The notes below the pieces were generated by a model. It was not told the origin of the DNA. It made no database searches and saw only the letters and a list, made by a program, of their open reading frames with translations. The translations under genes were made by a program, and so were the position numbers. From NCBI GenBank assembly GCA_947579665.1, contig OX388343.1, forward strand, positions 86,718,254 through 86,782,253: 64,000 nt of DNA. The letters run 5' to 3'. This document shows positions 20,801-32,800 of this stretch, one piece after another; positions within the stretch are counted from its first letter, which is position 1, and every line of letters begins with the position of its first letter. The DNA is from Sympetrum striolatum (lineage: Eukaryota > Arthropoda > Insecta > Odonata > Libellulidae).

Positions 20801-23800
20801 ACAGTAAATCCAAAATTTTGTCTCTCTACATTGATTAAGGTCATACAATTAGTATCAAAACTGAGCTTGTTATCGGAAAAGTTTCCCTCCTCTAGTATAT
20901 ATCAAATGTCTCATTTGAAGTTTTACTTTTATTTTTAGTAGTAGTAGTAGTATTGTTAAAAGTTCTTCGACAGGTTAAGTAATTTCGCACATTGGCTCCC
21001 ACTGGGAATTGCACCTGAGACCGCTTTCTCCAAAGGCAAATGCGCTGTCCACATGACAATCCGGGAGCCCTCCTATAATTTTTATTTAATGTATGCATTG
21101 AAAGGAAAAAATATCTATACTGTAGAAACTTAAGTTTTATCTTAGTTATCCTTGCAATTTTATTTCCATCAAATACAGTTTTCGTACGCATACATACGAA
21201 CTTTATAATTACCATATTTATTATATTACAAGCCTATCTTGATGCATAAAAATGAATGACATCTTCCCTTGTGGAAGGTTATTTTTTATCTTTTTATTCT
21301 TTGGAACTTGCTTGACCAATTATTTTTAATTTTGCTTCATTAAATGAGAAATGTTTTGTATAAAATTGCTGTGGAATGGAATCTTCAATGCCTCATACCC
21401 CAATTACGTAATGATTTAATTTATTCTCTGCACAATTTTCCTTGAAGGTTTTAAGTGATATAAAAAACAACTGTCAAATAAATCGTATCAGTTATCCAAG
21501 TTTTTCTAAAAGATTCAAATGCTCTTACAAAATTTAAATTGAGGACTGGATAAGAACTTAAATAAAATATGATGAAGCCAAAATCTAAATTGTCTACCAT
21601 ACTTTCTTCTGGTAATAAGCGTGATCTTATTGTAATGATAATGATGTTTACCGTATCATGTATTTTAGCAATTCATGGGAATTTTTGTGGAAAATATTGT
21701 CATTGTATTATCAAATTATAATGGTATCTCCATTGTTATTCAAATTAAAATATATTGAACATTTATTCATTTGCTTGTTTGATGCAGAATAACTTGCTGA
21801 GTTCACTCCTTGTATAGTATGATGTATAGAAATATTATTTTCAATTTTATTGGGAATTACCGTATTTCCCGGCCCATAAGATGTACTTATTGTACTCCAA
21901 AATATGCTCTAAAATCAGTCTGCGTCTTATGTGCTGATGGTATACGGGTATAACTCCGTCCTATAATAAGCAAGCCGATTCGCCGGGATAAATGCATACC
22001 ATTAAGTATTTTTACTGTATTAGGCATTGAAAATAGTTCAGTTAGTTACAAATTTCGATAATAACACTTTTTTGATTAAGTAGTAAGGAATATAGTTTTA
22101 ATATTTCGATGACAGAACTTCCTTTAAAAACATTCCCAGGTAAATCGGAAATGCATACAATGTAGCACGTTTAGTTTAATCTCGCATGTGGTGCTTCTGC
22201 AAAACTTATACACATTGAGCTAACAGAGATGTCATCCCTATACTAATACATTGTACCTCTCGCGATAAAGAGTTTAGCGGCACTCAATCTTATGTAACAA
22301 AGTATGAGTTTTTTTGTAAATTCTTACCTGAAAAATCAAGGTGCGTCTTATGTGCCGTTGCGTCTTATAGGCCGGGAAATATGGTATTAGTAAATAGCTA
22401 ATTATATGTTGTAAGGTATTATTTACATTGAGCATTGTTGAAGTTTACTCAGTGTTTTAATCACATTTAAATGTGGTAATGGTTATGTCTACTTTCATTT
22501 AAACTACTAGAAAATTTGGTAACATTGAAAGATTGTTTATATGTTTATAATTGTTGTTGTAATACTCAGTGACAATTGTGTATAACTGACTTATTTACTA
22601 TCTACAGCCTAAAGTTATTTTTGTGTTTTGAAAGTTAGCTAATTGTTTCATTTTATTAATTAGATTAATTTTTCTTGGGTGGTAGCATATATTTATGGTA
22701 AACATTCAAAAGAAGAAAAACCTGACCATTATTGATTGGAAATGAACATGTTATAGTATATAGACTAATAAAAACATTCCCTTTTGATGGGCAGCGCCTC
22801 CCCCTGGTCCTCCTGGAGGTGGAGGTGCAGGGGGGGGCCCCCCAGTTGGGGCTCCCGGAGTTGGTGCTGGGGTGGGAGCTGGCGTTGGAGGTGGAGGAGG
22901 GCCTCCAGTGGTGGTTGGAGGTGGTGGGGGTCAAGTTGGTGTCCCTCCTGGAGCTCTCGGAATGGTTCCTGCGCAGCAAGGTCAAGCACAACCACCGCAA
23001 GCACCTAACCAACCTCCGCAACCTGTGGAGCTCCCAGGTGAGTCGAGGCCTGCCTCTTTCATTCTGTTTTCTTTTCCATCCATAAATAAATAGCTGGGAT
23101 ATTTGTTTGCAAGCTTAAGGCTATGTATTTGCAACAGGAATAAGCTTTAATAAGTTTAAGCTTCTATTTGAAAAGTACCGATCTTAAGAATTTCAAGTAT
23201 GAATATAGTGTCAGTGGTTAGGATATGTGATAGAGTCAGATGGGTATCAGGGCTGTAGACCTACACTTACAAGATTATTTTGGTCTTAATTCTGTTTTCA
23301 ATTTTGATACAGTGGTTGATTTTGTTAAATTTTATCCTTCATTACTGTCTTTGATTTGTTTTTATTGACAATGAAATTCATCATTATTACTTTTTCAGTG
23401 TTCACATGTCCTAGTAGACCTAACCTTGGAAAGGAAGGAAGACCAATAATGCTCAGAGCAAATCATTTTCAAATATCTATGCCTCGAGGTTTTGTTCATC
23501 ATTACGATATAAATATACAGCCTGACAAATGTCCACGAAAAGTCAACAGGTGTGTATTCTTTATTTTTGTTTTATTTTTGCATAAATCTTATTTGCTTGA
23601 AACCAATGGTTTTTTTTTTCATTGACGAGCATAACTGAAAGCAGCAAAATTTATTTAGTTTGAAAATTAAATAATGAAAGGAGTAGAGTCATGTTTCAGT
23701 TTTGAGGAATATGGTATTGATTAGTTACTAGAGTGGAATTAATTTTTTTATATATATTGTTTGAAGTTCTTTCATGGTATGATTTTTTTCAGGGAAATTA

Positions 23801-26800
23801 TTGAGACTATGGTCCATGCATATACCAAAATATTTGGTACTTTAAAGCCTGTTTTTGATGGCCGTAATAATCTATATACAAGGGATCCTCTCCCCATTGG
23901 AAATGATAGAGTTGACCTTGAAGTGAGTAATTTTCATTTTATTAATATGATATCTTGATTATTTCTGATTGATGAATTAACTGTTTTAATTGACTACAAC
24001 TTAATGTTTTATTTTCTGCACTTTACAGGTGACACTGCCTGGTGAAGGCAAAGACAGAGTGTTTCGAGTGATTATTAAGTGGCTTGCGCAAGTTTCTTTG
24101 TTTGCTCTTGAAGAAGCACTGGAAGGGAGAACAAGGCAGATACCATATGATGCTATTCTGGTGAGATTGGACCTTCAAATCTATAATAATTTTTCTATAT
24201 TCTTTGGGTGAATATTTGTACCCTTCTCCTGAGATTAGTGGGACAAAAACTGCTCTCATGTAATCCTTAGCTTTTGAAAGGTATGATCACTGTGACCCTC
24301 CAATAATCACTTAAGTGAACACTGAAAAGATACACCTTGTTTAGTACTGAAACTTGACATAATGATTTTCTTTCTTTATCTCATAGTCCTTTTCTTCTAC
24401 AATTGTAAATTAACAAGATTTCCTTGAATATTTAAAGTATAAATGGATTGCATGGAAGTAAATGGTAAAAAATTGTCGATATTTCTCTTCAATAATCATA
24501 AGATCAATATTCTAAAGGTTTAATGATGCACTATGTTTTCAGGCATTGGATGTGGTGATGAGACACTTGCCTTCCATGACATACACTCCAGTTGGTCGAT
24601 CGTTTTTTTCATCACCTGATGGTTATTATCATCCCCTAGGAGGAGGAAGAGAAGTGTGGTTTGGTTTTCATCAATCAGTTCGTCCTTCACAATGGAAGAT
24701 GATGCTCAATATAGATGGTTTGTAATTCTTTATTAATACAGCAGAGTCACTTGGCATTACAGCTTTTGTATGCTGTTTTGATTCTTAGCACATTGGTGTC
24801 ATGAGTCAGAGAACAAAGAATGAAACCTCCCTAAATGTTGGTTTTTAGTCCTGACCTTGATAGAATTTTTCTCTTTTGATTCTGTCTTGAGGAAAATGAT
24901 TTGTTTGTTGATCTTTATAAAAATTCAACCCTTAATTTCATGTTTCCTATTTTAGTATCTGCCACTGCATTTTACAAGGCACAGCCAGTGATCGAGTTCA
25001 TGTGTGAAGTTTTGGACATAAGAGACATTCATGAGCAGCGTAAGCCATTGACAGATTCTCAAAGAGTCAAATTTACTAAGGAAATTAAAGGTTTGAAGAT
25101 TGAAATTACACATTGTGGAACAATGAGAAGGAAATATAGAGTTTGCAATGTTACCAGAAGACCAGCACAAATGCAGTCGTAAGTTCATTTACTATCTTAT
25201 TAATAATATAATGTAATAACAAATCTGCTGTGGTTATCTCAAATAAGTCATCTTACTGTATGTGCCAGATTGACTAAGGGATATTTAGTTTTAGTTGTGC
25301 CAATCATATGCATAATATATTTATAAGGGGATTTGCATTTAATATCAGTATCATGGTGAATGAAATAATAATTAGGTTTTATAGTTATTCATCAGTGTGC
25401 CTGCTTTTTATTATATAATTTACTTGTGATTGCTCTCTATAGGTATGTGTAATACATGGTTTTAACCAGCCTAGAATTATTGACTTTTCCGACAAGAATA
25501 TTTTTGACATAAGTTTCAACTTGCATTTTATGAGGTGGTCATATTTTCCTGTATGTTGTTCACATTTTCTCAAGCAAGATATCTGAAACTTTTTCCACTG
25601 AAAATTTTTGACCTGATTCCTTGTCATCGGAGTTAAGTTGTATTAAGAATATATACTTTATTATCTTATCAGTAGTAGCATTATTGTTAAATTGCATCCA
25701 CCGCTAAGGTCATTTTGCACATGGGCTCCCTCTGGCAATCAGTTTCCTAGTACTTCTTTCATTAAAGTCAAATTACTGCCTTCTTGACTATATAGGAGAT
25801 CCATTTAATGTTATTAGTTCCTCTTCATGTTCCCTATTTTAATATGCAAAGGTTTTTAAATTTATGTCATGCAATGGATTTATCAATATCCGTTGATTGA
25901 AAGTGTAATTATTCAATATATCGAATAAAACGAATCACCAAAAACCATCTATTAACGTTTCAGTCACTAGTAAATTATATAACAAAAGCAGGCACACTGT
26001 TGAATAACTATAAAACTTACTTATTACTTCACTCACATGTAAAAATCCGATCAGCCGGGATTCAAACCCGGGACCTTGAGGTTTGAAGTGATAACTTAGA
26101 TGGACTGCTATCTACCCCACGACCAAGGCCAATAAATATCTTGTTTGAAGTTCTGAAGAATGAAATTTCAAATATCTTTCTTCTCTACAGGTTTCCTCTG
26201 CAATTGGAGAATGGTCAGACAGTTGAATGTACTGTAGCAAAGTACTTCTTGGATAAGTATAAGATGAAGCTACGTTATCCACATTTGCCTTGTTTACAAG
26301 TTGGGCAAGAGCACAAGCATACGTACTTGCCACTTGAGGTAAGCCTTAGTTGTTGTGATCTTCTCATGTTGTTGTACAATTTTAGCTTAGGTACATGTTT
26401 CTATGCTATTTAAAGTTTTCCTGTTATGGTAAATTCCAAACCTTGCAGCTTTTCCTAATTACTTCTTTTTTTTGTTAATAGGTCTGCAATATAGTTGCTG
26501 GACAGAGGTGTATAAAAAAACTAACAGATATGCAAACTTCAACAATGATCAAAGCCACCGCAAGATCGGCTCCTGATCGTGAAAGGGAAATAAACAACTT
26601 AGTACGGAAAGCTGACTTCAACAATGATGCTTATGTGCAGGAGTTTGGCTTAACTATTTCCAATTCAATGATGGAAGTCAGAGGCCGTGTTCTTCCCCCG
26701 CCCAAACTTCAGTATGGCGGACGGGTTAGTTCGCTCAGTGGACAGGTCTTTCAGTTTTTCTTATTTCTTTGTGCAGTTATTACTAATCGTACTATTATAT

Positions 26801-29800
26801 GTTTGATTAGACACTAACCAATTTTGATGGGAATGCTTATGGAAATGTTGATTTTTGGTTAGTTTATTTTGATTTTATTTAGTTGTAATGGTGGTATATT
26901 TGATGCTGTGTCAGTCCTATTCTACTATGTTCATTTGAATATTGTTTTTCCTAAGAGTTTATTTTGTTTATATAATGGTGGTGTTTCTTTCTTTCGTTAT
27001 ATTTTTGAGGATTCTGTAGATTTCCTAACAGTACAGATTCATTCATTAAAAATTAATAAAAAAAGGGAATTTGAATTATTGTTTAATTTTCTTGAATTTC
27101 TATACAAGTAGGCAAGGGTTATTAGTGGAAGAAGTACGCCACCCTTATAGAAGACCATTGCTTATTATTTGCCTGTTGAATGTACAAACTTTTCAGATAT
27201 CCCATAACTCTTAGATATTTCATTATTTTAGCATGTAGTATTACTTTTTGTACATGCAGTCCTTTTAGATGTCTCTTTTGGAATTGAAGTGTTACAAAAA
27301 ATTAAATGGATTTGTAGTTACTCGATGTACATTTAAAGTTAACATTGCAGCTTAATTTGAGTTCCTATATACCTATATTTTCAATGAAAGATGTTCAATT
27401 TCTGAAATTCAGATAATTTTTCAATGATGCCACACTGCTGAAATCAAGTAAGAACTGTTGTAATATTTCCCTAGAATTTATTTAGTCTTTTTGGTTGTAA
27501 CATTTGAGCTTGAATCAGCAGTTTTGGTGTTGGGATTCATTTTTGAGCATGCTCTGGGCTCTAGTTATTTATGCATGTGCCAATATAAGTGATCAATCGG
27601 CTAATCCTCTCCCCCCCGCACTCGACCCTTGGGTGGGGTGGGGAAAACTGGATTTTCTGGGTGAATGGCAACAGACAAAGCAACAGGCAATGCCGAATCA
27701 AGGAGTCTGGGACATGAGAGGAAAGCAGTTCTTCACAGGTGTCGAGATCCGTGTTTGGGCCATAGCATGTTTTGCACCTCAAAGGACTGTTAGAGAAGAT
27801 GCTCTCAGGTAAATTGAGTATTACTTCTACAATTATCATTTGTCTACTTTTACTTTTTAACATTAGGCAGTGTATTTTGCAATCTTATAAAAATTAATTC
27901 CTTTACAGAAATTTTACGCAGCAGTTGCAAAAAATTAGCAATGATGCAGGGATGCCCATTATCGGTCAGCCATGCTTCTGTGAGTATACTTTTATATTTT
28001 GATTTTATTTTAATCTAAGAATTTAATTTCAAAGTATTTTACCTATAGTAGGTTACTTAAAAACCGAAATTACTCAAGAAATTTGCATATCCTTTTTTTG
28101 TTATCATACAGGTAAATATGCTACTGGCCCTGATCAGGTAGAGCCAATGTTTCGGTATCTAAAGACAACATTTCCTGGTTTGCAGCTGGTAGTAGTTGTA
28201 CTTCCAGGAAAAACACCTGTTTATGGTAAGATTATACTGATATTTGTCTGTCTCATGTTTCTAATATATTTTTGAAAACAGTTTTTGAAGTTTTTGTCAC
28301 AACTAACATCTGTCAATCATCTTACCATTATAGCGGAGGTGAAGAGAGTGGGTGACACAGTTCTTGGAATGGCCACGCAATGTGTTCAAGCTAAAAATGT
28401 TAACAAGACCTCTCCTCAAACTCTTTCAAATCTATGTTTGAAGATAAACGTCAAGCTGGGTGGAATAAATAGTATCTTAGTTCCCAGCATAAGACCCAAG
28501 GTTAGTATTAAAATTTTTGGTTAATGTGGATACAGATATATTATGAAGATTTTGTTAAACTCAAGTAATTCCTTAGGCCCGTTTCACATGGACGCGGACT
28601 GTCCGCGCTCTGCTCTATGCGAGCGGGGCGCGGAGAGCGGTCGCCGCTGTTCACATGGACGCGGACGGTTTTCGTCCGCGGCACAATGTCAGTTGTGTGC
28701 AGCTTGCCAAGGTGGAAGAATGTCATGCTTCCAAGTGCAATTCAAGCAATTGCTGTGTACTAGGTTATTGAAAAACGGAAGAAAAATGCCCTTTCATTTA
28801 GTTTCATATCCTGGAGGCGAAGGTCTTTATATTTGTCGTTCGAGACACCCCATAAGTTCTTTCTACTTCTCCAATTCACAGCTCAGTGTCAATATCCATG
28901 GCGAAAAGACGCACTCGCACTGTTCTCTCCAAGCTTGCTCTGATTCTACTGACAAATCTGCTTGATCCGCGTCGGCAATCCGCGTTTGTGTGCAAGCACA
29001 AACCTGCCTCTGTGGCACGTACGCGTGCGGACGATCCGCGGGGCGTAGGGGCCACGCGGATGGCTCCTCTGCGTGAGGACTGTCCGCACTCATATGTAAG
29101 CTTCCATTAACGTCAATGGAACCTTATCCGCACGCGTAGCGCGGACCATCCGCGTCCATGTGAAACGGGCCTAAGTGTAGGTTTACCTTGTGACCCAATG
29201 ATTCCATGAAATCCGATGAAAAACGTAAATAAAATATCATTATCACATAAAGCAGAACAATATGATTTCTAGAAACTGGAGCATCATCTTTTGAATTTTT
29301 TGTTATTTATTTTGTTTTGAATTGTTTCCTTATTGTGTTTTTTAACCAAATATTTCTAGTTTTTCTGTATTTATTTTATTCTAGAAAGTTCACTGAAAAT
29401 TTTGATTCATTTACCATTTGATTCATTCCTTTTCCTTCAGGTCTTCAATGAACCTGTTATATTTTTGGGAGCTGATGTTACTCATCCTCCAGCTGGTGAT
29501 AACAAGAAACCTTCTATTGCGGCAGTTGTTGGATCAATGGATGCTCATCCTTCCCGTTATGCTGCCACTGTTAGGGTTCAGCAGCATCGTCAAGATATCA
29601 TACAAGAACTTAGCTCAATGGTCAGGTAAAGAAAATTCTTTTATACTCTTGGTGATACTTGCTTTTGTGGAAGTGTGGAGGCAATTTGGGATTCTCATAA
29701 ATCACCGTCATGAGCTTAGTAACTAAAATTTAGTGTGTTAAAATTTTTCCTCTTTCCAAGTGTTTAGCATTGCATTAAATTTTAGCAAATGTTCACTTTT

Positions 29801-32800
29801 TGATTATTATGTTTTCCTCTATGGAAGTGGCATGCCTTATTAAGTATGTACTAGTGATTATAGCTGATTTATATTGTGCAGTAATTCTTTGTTCTTCATT
29901 GAAATAAAAAAATAAACAGCTTGTATTATAAAAGGATTATCTTAATGTTTGAATGCTTTAAAACAGGGAAATAAATTTAATATCAGAAAATATTGAAGAA
30001 CACGAATAGTATTTCATTATTGTATAGGTTTGATAGTCTGAATATATGAATAAGATAAGATGACAAATGATTGACGATCTTTAGATTCATTTATAATATC
30101 AAACTTTATTCGAAGAAAAAGTGGCTTGTTCATATTAATTAAATGCTCTATGTATATTTCTATTATTTTTTTGCTGGTTCATTGAAAATGATATTGATGT
30201 TATTTTTTGTTATTGATTTCGTTTCATTAACTCTTATTTAATTTTTTCTCTCAGAGAATTGCTGATCATGTTTTACAAGAGTACAGGTGGTTACAAGCCA
30301 CATCGAATAATTCTATACAGAGATGGAGTTTCTGAAGGACAATTTCTACATGTAAGTAAATATATCAGCAGAATGTTTTGCCCTGAATCATTATTCAGGC
30401 AAATTTTACTACTGAAAGTAATCTCTATATTCTTCTCAAGATATAACTTTTCTAATCGTGGAGTATTTAGTAGTAATTCTGAATTTTTGAAGTGAATGTA
30501 TCTTTACATATCTAGTATTGAATGAATATAATATTTTGACTCGTTAAATTTGTATATTTAACTCTTTAATTTGTCATTTATACAAGGTATAAAATGAAAA
30601 GGTATAAAAGAGAAAGTATAGGTAATATTTTATTCTCTGCAGGTTTTAAGAGTCAATTTTAGCCATTTATAAATCACCAAAAATCTCCTTTTGTCTTGAA
30701 TGATAAATATCTTTGTCAAGTCAGCTAAGGATTGCTGTAGATAAACTTAAGCTGTCACGGTGTTGTTAAATTTCCTTCCTATCCGTTCTTTATTGAAAGT
30801 ATTTACAATTTTAATCTTGATTTCCGTTATAATATCTTGCTAAGTATTCTCATCCCTTACATCCAATTTCAGCCATATTAAATCCAAATACTTTATTTTG
30901 AATTAATAAATTGCCTTTATATAAGCAATGAACATTATTGATCAAACTTTATTTTTATTTATTTATCAACCAATAAACTACCCCGTCAAGCATGAACATC
31001 AACATTCCCAAAAAATGTCTATTTTTTAACCTTAAATACCATACAAGTAGTATGAAAATATACTATTACCTTCCAACCGTTAAATCACATCTTAAATTTC
31101 AAGACTATTCTTTTAGGATGATAAATTCATCTAGGCAACAAATATAGTGTTTGGGCAACTCCTCCGTCATTGGTGATGGAACTCAATGTAAATTAAATTG
31201 TGAATCTATTATGACTGAATACGCAACTTATTCATACCCTAATTCTTTGGATAAATACTAATCAGTATCGAATTTTAAACTAACAATTACAAAAAAAACG
31301 AATTTGATTCCTTTGAACATTCTGCAGTTTGTGAGAATCACACGAACGCACTGCTTTAAAATCTCTGCTATAAAATCAAGTTTGAGTTAAAATTCTGCCT
31401 CTCAAAAATCTTCCACTTCCTCGACGTAGTATTTCTTCGTCATCACCACAAACAAATGTATAAATGTCTTTTTGTAAATTGGTTTGATAAAGAAAACTCC
31501 AAAATAGCCGTAATTTTGTTCCTGATATTGAAATATCATAGTTTACATTCACTGAAATCACAGTAAATTGCCTCCTTTTCATAAATTCTGACATTAGTTG
31601 CTACCAATAATTTGGCATTGATTCAAAATCCTCATGTATTCTAGTGGAAAAATGAATCTATCGAATTCAACAATCGCCTTGGTTGTCAGGGGGACTAGTT
31701 GTTTACTACGACAAAATTTTACAAAATTTTCATTAATTTGTCATAGTTCTTGTAATTTCTATTCAAAAAGTATATTTTACGACAATAATAAGATTCTTCT
31801 ATAATTTACCTTCATTTGGTAATTATCATGACTTCATAGAACCAAGATACAAGAACGAACTTTATGTGCATTCCTTATGGAAACGTATAATGGGGTCCTG
31901 GGTTCTATTCTATAAATTCTAACCATGTTCCTCAAGTGCCACTGACTTGAAATTTTTACGACGTATTGGTCATAACGTGTAACCGCCAGAAAAATTGCAA
32001 TTTTGAACCTCGGTGTCATGGGTTCGATTCCAGAAGGCCCCAAAGTCGCGATTTTCTCCATAAGAATACATGTTGGGGATTTTCAAAAATTTTTTTGTGG
32101 CACTTCCCGGAAAAGTAGAGAGTTGAAATTTGAGGGATCGCTAGAAGCCGTGCATATCCAACGGAAATCAAAAAGTCATCTTCGAATATTGTCCATGGTT
32201 CGATGCTAGGTTGGGGCAAAAATCGGCCGTTTAAAATGCATTGTGGCGATTTTTAAGATTTTTTTTGGACCCCTTCCTGATGGCATACAAACTTGAAATT
32301 CGACATGGGGTTAGAGATCATAAATATATTTCATAATCAAATTTTACGTATTCGCTGATGGTCCTTGGTTCGATCCCAGAGAGCCATTTACATTCCGCAA
32401 TGCATTTCTTATGGAGAGAACGGAAACAAATTTTAGGTACTTTCCAGAATGATATATACATGAAACTTTGCATGAAATAAGATCAAGTCCTAACAAATCA
32501 TTATGTGCATTTACAGCTGCCAATATGTGCTGGGTTTGTCATCAGGCGTCTCTACAATCAGTAACTGATCCGATTTTTAAGAATTTGAACCCCTTCCCTT
32601 TAATATTAAAACTTGAAATTCGGTACATAGAGAGAAATCATAGATATATTTCGAAAACATGTTTTAGATTTCAATGATCGTCCTTGGTTCGAATCCAGAG
32701 AGCCATTTACATTTGTGAAAAGTAGAACGTCGTTTATTGCGGTTGTAGACAATATTTCTGCTTGAATTTTAACACATAGTTAGAGATAGTGATCTTCTAT

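Noticed and set aside
22665..23093. Several overlapping open frames on both strands
   Set aside because: They are shadows of the Gly/Pro/Val-rich AGO1 exon 2, whose simple sequence keeps other frames open.
27504..27674. Upstream extension of AGO1 exon 10 (open frame from 27504)
   Set aside because: The wording before TKQQAMPNQ does not resemble Argonaute, and a phase-correct acceptor at 27674 explains the exon.
28543..29110. Open frames of 74-140 codons on both strands
   Set aside because: They lie in the CpG-rich palindromic MITE in an AGO1 intron and follow its base composition.
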